Shown: positions 1 through 7,632 of the stretch, piece after piece
Layout: each line of letters opens with the position of its first letter
How positions within the stretch are numbered: the stretch's first letter is position 1
Origin: CACPJA01 sp964629335
GTDB taxonomy: Bacteria; Pseudomonadota; Gammaproteobacteria; Steroidobacterales; UBA11654
NCBI GenBank assembly: GCA_964629335.1
Contig: CAZVRH010000012.1
Location: 1 to 27,537, forward strand
Direction: 5' to 3'
Length of the DNA: 27,537 nt
Program-made: the position numbers and the translations under genes
The notes under the pieces: model-generated
What the model was told of the DNA's origin: nothing
The model's input: the letters and a program-made list of their open reading frames with translations, nothing else
Databases searched by the model: none

Positions 1-2
1 AT

Positions 3-1694
3 CAAATAGATTGGGGACCTACCACTGATCTGAAAGAAGAGTATGACCTGGTTGTGGTAGGCGGTGGTCTCAGTGGACTATCAGCTGCCTATTTTTATCA
101 GCAAGAACACGGAAGAAACAAAAAGGTGCTGATACTGGACAACCATGACGATTTTGGAGGTCATGCCAAGCGTAATGAACATATGATCGATGGGAACATC
201 ATAATAGGCGAGGGCGGCTCAGAGTCATTTGAGTATCCACACGAATTTAGTGAAACCGTGCTCAACCTGCTAACAGATCTTGGTGTTGATATGGATCGCT
301 TCAAGGCCGCCTATGACACGGACTTCTTTAAAAGGCATAACCTTGGAGCTGTGACCTATTTCAACAAGAAAGTATTTGGTGAAGACAAAGTGGTGAAGCA
401 TCCTTTTTGCGATTACCCAGGGTTTATAGAAGGACTCTTGCGACCAACGCTATCGGATGAAAAAGCTGTAGAGCAATCCCCACTGAGTAAACAAGGCAAG
501 CAACAATTGCTGCGCGTATTAAAGGGCAATCCACATGCACTGAAGATACCTAAGAAGGAATGGCAGCAATACATCCGTTCTCATTCCTACTTTGACTACT
601 TAAAAACCACCTTAGGAGTCGATGACCCCGGCGTACTCAGAATGGCCAGACAATCAGTTGTCGACTATGGGGGCACACCAGAGTTGATGGACATGGAAGA
701 AGCATTGGAAAGCGGAGCACTGGGTCTAGATTATTTTTCGTGGAGAGAAACGCAGGATGAAGTAGGAATGGATGGGGGCTATATCGAGAACAAAGACACC
801 TATAACGTAAAAAAACCCTTCATTCATCACTTTCCTGATGGCAATGCCACCATTGCGCGTATGTTGGTGAAAAAGATGATTCCTGGTGTTGGACCGGGAG
901 ACAATGTCGAGGAGATTGTGTTATCCAAGTTCAACTATGCTGAGCTAGATAAATCCAGCAATAATGTTCGAGTTCGACTAAACAGCACTGTTGTGAATGT
1001 TCAGCACGGTGGTGATCCCGAAAGCTCGGAGGATGTTTTTGTCAACTATATCCATGACAATAAGTCGTATCAGGTGAAAGGCAAAGGGGTGGTGATGGCT
1101 TGTTACAACATGATGATTCCTTACATTGTTCCAGACCTTCCTAAAAAACAAGATGCAGCACTGAGACGATTGTCGAAGATTCCATTGCAATTCACCACCG
1201 TGGGTTTAAGAAATTGGAGGGCGATGAAAGAGATGGGAATTGGGATGGCCATGTCGCCTGGAAACATGCATCAAGCGGTGGGAATGGACTTCCCCATTAG
1301 TATGGGGGGTTATGAGTACACCAAGACACCCGACGATCCTTGTATCCTTCACATGAGATGTTGTCTGCTGGGAGCAAATATTGGTGCGCCACAAATTGAA
1401 CAGTATCGTGAAGCACGATATAGAATGTTAGAGATGAAATTTAGAGACTACGAAGCAGAGATCAGAGAGCATTTAGGGGGCATGCTCCCGAAGGATATGT
1501 TCGACTTTGATAGAGATGTTGCGAGCATTTCTGTGAATCGTTGGGCTCACGGTTATTCCTATCGGAACCCAGGATCAATTGGGCGACAACCGTTTGGCAG
1601 AATCACCATCGCCAACAGCGACTCTGTCAATAGTTCTCTATTGGATCGTGCCATTGAGCAGGCATGGAGAGCCATACAAGAATTGGGAAAATAA
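3..1694 (+). CDS. FAD-dependent oxidoreductase, spermidine-dehydrogenase-like (5' partial)
   Basis: A flavin amine-oxidase-type enzyme resembling bacterial spermidine dehydrogenase (SpdH). The reading frame is open to the left edge, so the true start is outside the window; a GTG at 54 lies inside the FAD-binding motif and cannot be the start. A Rossmann dinucleotide fold appears at once (DLVVVGGGLSGLSAAYF), followed by the FAD ribose-binding acidic strand and a family-like block (LILDNHDDFGGHAKRNE). The C-terminal part carries SVNRWAHGYSYRNPG, near the flavin-binding end typical of this group. Homologues I recall have a twin-arginine signal and roughly 80 more N-terminal residues, which would lie upstream; that is recall, not seen here. 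The stop is followed directly by the Shine-Dalgarno sequence of the methyltransferase gene, so the two are probably co-transcribed. The substrate is unknown; a polyamine or other amine is only an inference from the family. Confidence 0.82.
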   Translation, partial: QIDWGPTTDLKEEYDLVVVGGGLSGLSAAYFYQQEHGRNKKVLILDNHDDFGGHAKRNEHMIDGNIIIGEGGSESFEYPHEFSETVLNLLTDLGVDMDRFKAAYDTDFFKRHNLGAVTYFNKKVFGEDKVVKHPFCDYPGFIEGLLRPTLSDEKAVEQSPLSKQGKQQLLRVLKGNPHALKIPKKEWQQYIRSHSYFDYLKTTLGVDDPGVLRMARQSVVDYGGTPELMDMEEALESGALGLDYFSWRETQDEVGMDGGYIENKDTYNVKKPFIHHFPDGNATIARMLVKKMIPGVGPGDNVEEIVLSKFNYAELDKSSNNVRVRLNSTVVNVQHGGDPESSEDVFVNYIHDNKSYQVKGKGVVMACYNMMIPYIVPDLPKKQDAALRRLSKIPLQFTTVGLRNWRAMKEMGIGMAMSPGNMHQAVGMDFPISMGGYEYTKTPDDPCILHMRCCLLGANIGAPQIEQYREARYRMLEMKFRDYEAEIREHLGGMLPKDMFDFDRDVASISVNRWAHGYSYRNPGSIGRQPFGRITIANSDSVNSSLLDRAIEQAWRAIQELGK

Positions 1695-1707
1695 GGAGCA
1701 ACTAAGA

Positions 1708-2478
1708 ATGGATCACCAAGACGAATACTATGACAATATGATCACGATGTTGGAGCTGATCTGGGGAGAAGGTTATATGGCTCCAGGCGGTTCAGGGAAT
1801 GTGGAAAAAATGTTGAATGGTATTGAAACCGAAGGGAAACGTATTCTTGATATTGGATGCGGTTTAGGCGGCCCAGCGTTTGAAATGGCTAACACATATG
1901 GTGCAGATGTTGTGGGCATCGATCTTGAGGCCCCACTAATTAAGAGAGCCAATGAGGCAGCAAGCAAGATGGGATTGCAGGACAGATGCAAGTTTCTTAC
2001 TGTCAAAGCAGGGGCACTTGATTTTCCAAACCAATCTTTTGATATTGTTGTCTCATCGGGCGCGATCACGCAAATAAAGGATAAGGCCGATATCTTCGGA
2101 GAATGCTATAGAGTCCTCAAACCTGGCGGTTACTTTACATGCTATGATTGGACCAAGTCAGACGAACCCTTATCTGAAGACATGTTTTATTGGTTCAAAA
2201 TGGAAGGTCTTACCTACGCCCTAGAAACTTTGGAAGAATATAAAACTCATCTCAAAAAGCTTGGTTATATGGACGTCATGACAGAAGACGCATCTAATTG
2301 GTATCTAAATCAGGTTCGTAGTGAGTATAAACTTATCACAGGGAGTCTTTATCCGGTTATGGTTGAACGTCTGGGCCAGAAAGATGCTGATCATTTTGTT
2401 GAGAATTGGAGAGCAATGTTGGTGGTCTGTGAGAAGGGAGAGATGCGTCAGGGATACTGTCGAGGACGACGACCTTAA
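1708..2478 (+). CDS. Class I SAM-dependent methyltransferase, PMT-like
   Basis: A 256-residue SAM-dependent methyltransferase. ATG 1708 is chosen because GGAG at 1695-1698 gives it a good ribosome-binding site; the frame is open further upstream but overlaps the preceding gene. Motif I is ILDIGCGLGG (residues 46-55) and the acidic SAM-ribose residue is D72. The N-terminal segment with WGEGYMAPGG (19-28) closely resembles the phosphoethanolamine/sarcosine N-methyltransferase group (for example Plasmodium PMT, FGENYISSGG). Where that enzyme has active-site Asp128 and His132 in DAILH, this protein has Gly118 and Gln122 (GAITQ), so the substrate is probably not phosphoethanolamine. The C-terminal basic end (RGRRP) looks natural, not frameshifted. 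It sits 13 bases after an amine-oxidase-like flavoprotein and 5 bases before a hydrolase. The family call is firm; the substrate is open. Confidence 0.85.
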   Translation: MDHQDEYYDNMITMLELIWGEGYMAPGGSGNVEKMLNGIETEGKRILDIGCGLGGPAFEMANTYGADVVGIDLEAPLIKRANEAASKMGLQDRCKFLTVKAGALDFPNQSFDIVVSSGAITQIKDKADIFGECYRVLKPGGYFTCYDWTKSDEPLSEDMFYWFKMEGLTYALETLEEYKTHLKKLGYMDVMTEDASNWYLNQVRSEYKLITGSLYPVMVERLGQKDADHFVENWRAMLVVCEKGEMRQGYCRGRRP

Positions 2479-2483
2479 ATCAT

Positions 2484-3566
2484 ATGAAAATCCTACTGCA
2501 AAACGTAAGCGGAAGAAAATCAATAACCATGGTGGTTCTGATTGCAGCAGTTCTGGTCATCTTTGGCGCTTGGAGATTTATCCCGCAGAAAGAATCGGTT
2601 GTAAATGTTTATTATGAGACTGATTTTACCACCGCCCCTGAAGGCGTTGTGGGTTTTCCATCTTGGAATGCGTCAACTGCTAAGGAACTTATAGAAGGCC
2701 CTGATTCTGCAGAAATCAAAGTAAACGGAGGCGGGCTTCTTGTTTTGCCGCCACAAGCCTCAGCCACAACACCAGTCCCTGCGGTGGTTATACTCCATGG
2801 TTCAGGAGGCGACTGGACAGGACGTAGTATCTATCTTGCCAACCGATTGGCAAAGCATGGGATCGCGGGCTTTGCCATTGATACTTTTGTTGCTCGAAAT
2901 CTGCGATCAACAGATGATTATTTCGAACGGCTTCAAAAAGCCAGTATTTATTCTCAAATTATCGATGGATTCAATGCTCTAGAGGCTTTGCAACAACATC
3001 CATACATTGATGGAGATAACATTGCTGTTACTGGGTTTAGTCTTGGTGGTGGCTCAACTTTATACTCCATGTTTGAACCAGTGGCCACCGGAATCCTTGG
3101 AATAAACGGTCCTCGTTTTTCAGCCTACGCGTCTTTTTATGCAGGGTGCTCTCTTGACTTTGAAGATTTTGAAGTTGAGGGAAGTCCGGTACTTATTATG
3201 ATGGGTAAAGCAGATGAATCAATGTCAATAGAACGCTGTGAATGGTTTAAAGATAAGTTAGAACAATTTGGAGTTGAGGTTGAGATGTCAGTTTATGATG
3301 GAGCTGGCCATGGATGGGAACAACCTTACCCTCAGGCATTTGTACCAGAGGCGGCTATCACTAAAGATTGTTTGATGTTGTGGACAGAAAATAACGAAGT
3401 CATTGAACAAAATTCAGGGTACTCGGTTGACAAGCCTTGGGGTGCATTTTTAGCGTTTTCGAACTGCAGCACGCGTGACGGTTATACTATGGGTCTAAAT
3501 GAAGCGGCTAAAGAGCAGTCTTGGTTAGATTTTTATGCTTTCCTAAAAAGGACCTGGAAACTTTAA
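2484..3566 (+). CDS. Membrane-anchored alpha/beta hydrolase, dienelactone-hydrolase-like
   Basis: A 360-residue alpha/beta hydrolase with an uncleaved-looking hydrophobic segment near residues 14-30 after a short basic N-terminus, so it is probably anchored in the inner membrane with the catalytic domain outside the cytoplasm. The oxyanion region is HGSGG (105-109), the nucleophile elbow GFSLGG (Ser186), the acid probably Asp244 in MGKADES and the histidine His276 in GAGHGW, a complete catalytic triad of the dienelactone-hydrolase type. This family hydrolyses esters and lactones, but the N-terminal membrane segment and about 80 extra residues set it apart from cytosolic dienelactone hydrolases. 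It starts 5 bases after the methyltransferase stop, so it is likely the last gene of the left-edge operon; an inverted repeat follows at 3597-3622. The substrate is unknown. Confidence 0.8.
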   Translation: MKILLQNVSGRKSITMVVLIAAVLVIFGAWRFIPQKESVVNVYYETDFTTAPEGVVGFPSWNASTAKELIEGPDSAEIKVNGGGLLVLPPQASATTPVPAVVILHGSGGDWTGRSIYLANRLAKHGIAGFAIDTFVARNLRSTDDYFERLQKASIYSQIIDGFNALEALQQHPYIDGDNIAVTGFSLGGGSTLYSMFEPVATGILGINGPRFSAYASFYAGCSLDFEDFEVEGSPVLIMMGKADESMSIERCEWFKDKLEQFGVEVEMSVYDGAGHGWEQPYPQAFVPEAAITKDCLMLWTENNEVIEQNSGYSVDKPWGAFLAFSNCSTRDGYTMGLNEAAKEQSWLDFYAFLKRTWKL

Positions 3567-3596
3567 AATTCAATACATCGTTATAGATTGATGAAA

Positions 3597-3622
3597 CATT
3601 GAGGATACTTTTTATCTCAATG
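3597..3622. other. Intergenic inverted repeat (possible weak terminator or operator)
   Basis: CATTGAG at 3597-3603 and ATA at 3605-3607 pair with TAT CTCAATG at 3613-3622, giving a 10-bp stem with one bulged G and a 5-base loop. It lies in the 103-base gap between the hydrolase stop and the LLM oxidoreductase start. No T-run follows, so it is not a standard Rho-independent terminator; it could stabilise the upstream 3' end or be a regulator site for the downstream cluster. Confidence 0.4.
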
Positions 3623-3669
3623 AATGGTTAGGGTAAGATACACTGATAACTCAATAAACTATCTTAAAT

Positions 3670-4674
3670 ATGCGTATTGGTCTGATCCTTGATTCGAGGT
3701 TAAGTGCTTCTAAAATAGCTGAGCTGGGATTGTTAGCTGAAAAATATGGAGCTCATAGTATTTGGCTAGCAAGCTATACAGATTCCAGAGAACCTTTCAC
3801 AAATCTTACGCAGTTAGCTGTTCAGTCAAAGTCCATAAAGTTAGGGCCTGTGGCACTTAATCCTTTTGACACTCATCCCATCCGTATTTTAAGTGGCTTA
3901 TTAACATTAAATGAACTCGCTATGGGTAGAGCTCATGTTGTGATTGGCGGCGGTGGAGAAGCTTTGCAATCGCTTCAATTGAAACCAGACAGAAGAGTAA
4001 GGGCCGTGGAGGAATGCGTCGAAATCCTGAAATCGATATCTAAGGGAGGCCCCTTAAACTACAGCGGCGAAATTTTTAAGGTTAATAACTACAATCCTTT
4101 TTGGGTCAATCAATCAATGCCCAAGGTTTATGTTGCTGCCAATAAACCTCAAATGTTAAAAATGTCATCTAAACATTCAGATGGAATTATGATGAGCGAT
4201 CTACCTCCCGGTATTATTAAGAATAAAGTTGGGGAAGTATCAACTCATCTAAAGGTTAGGGCAACTGACGACTTTAGATTTAATAATTTTATGGCTTGGG
4301 CGCTGTATGAAGACAAAGAACAAGCAATGAATGAATCAAAACAGTGGTTGGGTTACCGAGGTTTGTTTAGGCGATGGGTCATCACCACCTTTATGTCAAA
4401 CCAAGAATATGATGTTATAGAAGCTCATAAAAAAGAGATTTATCAAATGCCCTTATTAAAGACTTCTTCGGTCCCTGGTGTTCCTGATTCTTTATTAGAA
4501 AAACTAGTGGATCATTTAACCTTAACCGGACATGTCAGTGAAGTAGAGGATAAGGTAGAGCATTTATTTGAACTCAAGCAAGCCGGTTTAACTGATGTTG
4601 CACTTGAGTTAAGAACGGATCCTGCAGCTTCCATTAAGCTTATTGGGGAAAAAGTGATTCCTGCTCTAAAATAA
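3670..4674 (+). CDS. LLM-class flavin/F420-dependent oxidoreductase
   Basis: A 334-residue luciferase-like monooxygenase-superfamily TIM barrel. Its layout resembles F420-dependent methylenetetrahydromethanopterin-reductase-like proteins more than true luciferases: an N-terminal MRIGLILDS strand, a strand ending KLGPVALNPFDTHP (residues 58-70), and a phosphate-binding-like stretch AMGRAHVVIGGGGEAL (84-99). The sequence alone does not settle whether it uses FMN or F420. The start at ATG 3670 has only a weak ribosome-binding site, but no better in-frame start is seen nearby and the N-terminus matches the family. It is the first gene of a seven-gene same-strand run; the next start is 2 bases after its stop, which argues for translational coupling. 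The substrate is unknown. Confidence 0.8.
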   Translation: MRIGLILDSRLSASKIAELGLLAEKYGAHSIWLASYTDSREPFTNLTQLAVQSKSIKLGPVALNPFDTHPIRILSGLLTLNELAMGRAHVVIGGGGEALQSLQLKPDRRVRAVEECVEILKSISKGGPLNYSGEIFKVNNYNPFWVNQSMPKVYVAANKPQMLKMSSKHSDGIMMSDLPPGIIKNKVGEVSTHLKVRATDDFRFNNFMAWALYEDKEQAMNESKQWLGYRGLFRRWVITTFMSNQEYDVIEAHKKEIYQMPLLKTSSVPGVPDSLLEKLVDHLTLTGHVSEVEDKVEHLFELKQAGLTDVALELRTDPAASIKLIGEKVIPALK

Positions 4675-4676
4675 TT

Positions 4677-5381
4677 ATGGCCGAGCTCACCATTATCCCT
4701 CTGGCCAATTTATTTCTAGGTTTTCTGCCCGTGATCTTATTGATTGTGATTATGAAATTATGGGGTCTGAATGCCCTAGAGCCGATTTATGCAAATTTCA
4801 GAATGTTGATTCAACTCTTGCTGATTGGTTATGTGCTCACTTACATTTTTGAAACCAATCAATCCTTTGTGGTGGTGCTCGTGGTTCTTTTTATGATCTT
4901 GGTCTCATCATGGATTGCTCTGCGTCCACTCGAAGAACGAGGGATCAAAGCGTTCATCATCGTGGTTACCTCCTTGGCTCTGAGCGGTTTGGCCGTGTTG
5001 TTTTTAATTAGTCAGCTTATCGTTGAGTTACCCAGGTGGTTTGAGCCTAGCTTTGTTGTCCCCATCGCCGGGATGATTTTCGCCAACAGCATGAACACCG
5101 TGAGTTTGGCCGGTGAAAGGTTTTCAATGGAGCAGCAACGAGGTAAGACCTATCAGGACGCTAGAAAAATTGCCCTACAAACGGCGATGATCCCACAAAT
5201 TAATGCGCTCTTGGCGGTGGGTCTAGTATCGCTGCCCGGGATGATGACCGGTCAGATATTATCTGGCATTGAGCCGCTGACTGCAGCTAGATATCAGATT
5301 ATGGTTATGTGTATGATATTCAGTACCGCTGGGTTATCAGCAGTAACCTATATGAGTCTTAAAAACTATTTAAAGGAGTAA
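4677..5381 (+). CDS. FetB/UPF0014 family ABC-type permease
   Basis: A 234-residue polytopic membrane protein with about six to seven hydrophobic segments. The family signature is clear: VPIAGMIFANSMNTVSLAGE in the middle and LPGMMTGQILSG plus AARYQIMVM near the C-terminus. The E. coli member, FetB, works with the ATPase FetA and has been linked to iron export and oxidative-stress resistance; the plant relative ALS3 is linked to aluminium tolerance. No FetA-like ATPase lies next to it here; the only ABC ATPase in the window is 12 kb away and belongs to an ABC-2 exporter. It starts 2 bases after the LLM gene and its last codons (AAG GAG TAA) form the Shine-Dalgarno sequence of the next gene. 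The membrane-family call is strong; the ion is not known. Confidence 0.85.
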   Translation: MAELTIIPLANLFLGFLPVILLIVIMKLWGLNALEPIYANFRMLIQLLLIGYVLTYIFETNQSFVVVLVVLFMILVSSWIALRPLEERGIKAFIIVVTSLALSGLAVLFLISQLIVELPRWFEPSFVVPIAGMIFANSMNTVSLAGERFSMEQQRGKTYQDARKIALQTAMIPQINALLAVGLVSLPGMMTGQILSGIEPLTAARYQIMVMCMIFSTAGLSAVTYMSLKNYLKE

Positions 5382-5385
5382 GAAT

Positions 5386-5766
5386 ATGGCAGTTAATATG
5401 GGAGGATACATTACCTTAGGGACAAATGATTTGGAAGCCGCAAGGGAATTTTACGACAGTCTCTTTGAGCCGATGGGGGTGAAAAGTTTTAGAGGAAATG
5501 AGAGAAGTTATTTCTATTGGTTTGAAAGCTCCAACACTTTCTTTGCTGTTTTTATTCCCTTTGATGGTAATGAAGCAACTGTCGGCAACGGATCCATGAC
5601 AGGCATTACATTTGATTCTAAAGAGGAAGTTAATGAGGTGTATAAACGGGCGATTGAATCGGGGGGAATTGCCGAAGGAGAGCCTGAGCAAAAAATAGAC
5701 ACATTTTACGGTGGCTATGTCAGAGATTTAGATGGAAATAAATTGGTTTTCTGTAAAATGGGATAA
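5386..5766 (+). CDS. VOC (glyoxalase/bleomycin-resistance-like) family protein
   Basis: A 126-residue single-domain protein of the vicinal-oxygen-chelate fold: an N-terminal ITLGTNDLEAAREFYDSLF module, a central beta segment (YFYWFESSNTFFAVF) and the usual C-terminal end with FYGGYVRDLDGNKLVF, where Asp-Gly-Asn-Lys precedes the last strand. Members are metal-dependent lyases, dioxygenases or binding proteins. The usual N-terminal metal histidine is not obvious (YITLG instead of a HV-type start), so a metal-free binding role is possible. ATG 5386 is preceded by AAGGAG at 5375-5380 lying in the end of the fetB-like gene. It is the third gene of the compact cluster. No substrate can be assigned. 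Confidence 0.78.
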   Translation: MAVNMGGYITLGTNDLEAAREFYDSLFEPMGVKSFRGNERSYFYWFESSNTFFAVFIPFDGNEATVGNGSMTGITFDSKEEVNEVYKRAIESGGIAEGEPEQKIDTFYGGYVRDLDGNKLVFCKMG

Positions 5767-5788
5767 TAATTACAAGAACCACTTACTT

Positions 5789-7612
5789 ATGAAAACCATA
5801 CTCAAATACATAAAACCCATCTTAAGCACCTTTCTTGGAATTGCAGGCCTCTATCTAATTAATTTGTTTTTTATGAAACCGATATCGATGGATCATTATC
5901 TGGGTAAAGAGATCATCAGCGGAATGATGGATTCGCCCGAAGCCATGACCTATTTGGGGATCGTGGATCGATTGAACTTTATCACCAATCACCAATCAAA
6001 GCTGTCAGTTCATGGGTTAGAAGATCGAGCAGAAGATCTTGCCGATTTGAAGGAGTCGAAGGCTATGTTGGAAAGATACGACAATTCAAAACTCAGTCGA
6101 CAACAAAAAATCACTAAGAAAATTGCGTTATTTGATCTCGAGAATAAGATTAAACAAGAAGAACAATTCCCTTTTCATGATTACCCTTTAAATCAGATCG
6201 GTGGTATCCATCTGAATATGGTTCAATTCATGACTGACATTCATCCCATTAGAAGTAAAACCGAAGCAAGAGCCTACATTGATCGACTGAATATGTTTGA
6301 TGAGGTCTTTGGGTCAAGCATGGAAACTTTAAACGCTCAAAAAGACGCGGGTATTTTTCCACCAAGATTTGTTTTTGATCATGTCATCCGACAATTGAAT
6401 GAATTTATAAACGCGGATGAGGGTAATCCCATCAGAGATGTTTTTGAGCGCAAGATCAATGACTCTGAATTGGGTTTTGATGATGAATTTAAGGCTGAAT
6501 TAATGAACGATTTAAATTTAGCAATCGAGGAGAGCGTTAATCCAAGTTTTCAACTTTTATTGGATTTTATGACAGCAACTCTGCCCATGGCAGACCCGAA
6601 CGATGGCGTTTGGTCTCTGCCCAATGGAGATGAATTCTATGCACTTAGACTCAAGGTCTATACCACCACAGATTATACAGCTGAGGAGATACACAATATT
6701 GGTTTAAGCGAAGTTGAACGAATCTCAAAAAGAATGCAATCAATTCTTGCTGAGTTAGGTTATGGCGATAATCTCAACGTTGGTCAGATGATGAATGAAC
6801 TGAATGAAGACCCGCAGTTTCTCTATGCGGACACCCCAGACCGAAAGTCCATTGTGGTCAAGGATTACAACGATATAGTCGAGGAAACTTGGATTACTGC
6901 AGCCGCTTCTTTTCACAAAATGCCGGCTTCCAAAGTAGAAGTCAGAGCCGTGCCTGAATATTCAGAACAAAACGAAGCCGGTGGTTACTATAGTGCTCCA
7001 GCATTGGATGGCAGCAGACCGGGTGTGTTTTATGCAAACCTTTATGACATTAAACAAACTCCTACTTACAGCATGCGGACCCTAGCTTTTCATGAAGCAA
7101 TTCCCGGTCACCATTTACAAAATGCCCTTAATTTAGAGAACGAGGAACTCACACTCTATAGACGATTTGGTTATTACACTTCAGCGTTTGGTGAAGGGTG
7201 GGCGCTTTATTCTGAAAGACTGTCTGTGGAGTTGGGGATGGCAAAAACCTTATACGATGAGTTAGGGGTTCTGCAAAGCGAATTATTCAGGGCTGTTCGT
7301 TTGGTGGTTGATACCGGGCTTCATTATAAAAGATGGACACGAGAAGAAGCCATGGATTACATGAAAAAAACAACAGGAATGTCCGATGCCGAGGTGGTCG
7401 CTGAAATTGAAAGATACATAGTCTGGCCTGGCCAGGCTTGTAGCTATAAAGTTGGAATGCTCAAAATTCTGGATCTAAGAGAAGAAGCCAAAGCAGAATT
7501 GGGTGACGCTTTTAATATTCGGGATTTCCATTCAGCTGTTCTTGATCATGGTGAGCCACCTCTTTTTATTGTTGAGGAATTAGTTGACGAAATGATTAGT
7601 AATGCAAACTAA
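5789..7612 (+). CDS. DUF885 family putative zinc metallopeptidase
   Basis: A 607-residue DUF885 protein. I chose ATG 5789, 22 bases after the VOC stop, because it gives a basic start followed by a hydrophobic segment (about residues 10-29) that looks like a signal anchor or signal peptide; a longer frame reaching back to 5732 would overlap the VOC gene. The family motif HEAIPGHH is at residues 435-442 and the downstream GEGWALYSERL begins at residue 468, with E469 a likely further metal ligand. These proteins are large alpha-helical, presumed periplasmic zinc peptidases common in marine bacteria, with little biochemistry known. It sits in the same cluster as oxidoreductases and two transporters and is probably co-transcribed with them. 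The family call is strong; the substrate is unknown. Confidence 0.88.
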   Translation: MKTILKYIKPILSTFLGIAGLYLINLFFMKPISMDHYLGKEIISGMMDSPEAMTYLGIVDRLNFITNHQSKLSVHGLEDRAEDLADLKESKAMLERYDNSKLSRQQKITKKIALFDLENKIKQEEQFPFHDYPLNQIGGIHLNMVQFMTDIHPIRSKTEARAYIDRLNMFDEVFGSSMETLNAQKDAGIFPPRFVFDHVIRQLNEFINADEGNPIRDVFERKINDSELGFDDEFKAELMNDLNLAIEESVNPSFQLLLDFMTATLPMADPNDGVWSLPNGDEFYALRLKVYTTTDYTAEEIHNIGLSEVERISKRMQSILAELGYGDNLNVGQMMNELNEDPQFLYADTPDRKSIVVKDYNDIVEETWITAAASFHKMPASKVEVRAVPEYSEQNEAGGYYSAPALDGSRPGVFYANLYDIKQTPTYSMRTLAFHEAIPGHHLQNALNLENEELTLYRRFGYYTSAFGEGWALYSERLSVELGMAKTLYDELGVLQSELFRAVRLVVDTGLHYKRWTREEAMDYMKKTTGMSDAEVVAEIERYIVWPGQACSYKVGMLKILDLREEAKAELGDAFNIRDFHSAVLDHGEPPLFIVEELVDEMISNAN

Positions 7613-7632
7613 TCTGGTTATTAATCTTCAAT

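Noticed and set aside
978..1394. Antisense open frames within the flavoprotein gene
   Set aside because: They have no ribosome-binding sites or recognisable motifs and lie opposite a strongly conserved coding sequence.
1579..1707. Longer N-terminus for the methyltransferase overlapping the upstream flavoprotein
   Set aside because: ATG 1708 has a good ribosome-binding site, and the extra residues are just the flavoprotein's end read in another frame.
5732..5788. Longer start for the DUF885 gene
   Set aside because: It would overlap the VOC gene; ATG 5789 gives a normal signal-like N-terminus.
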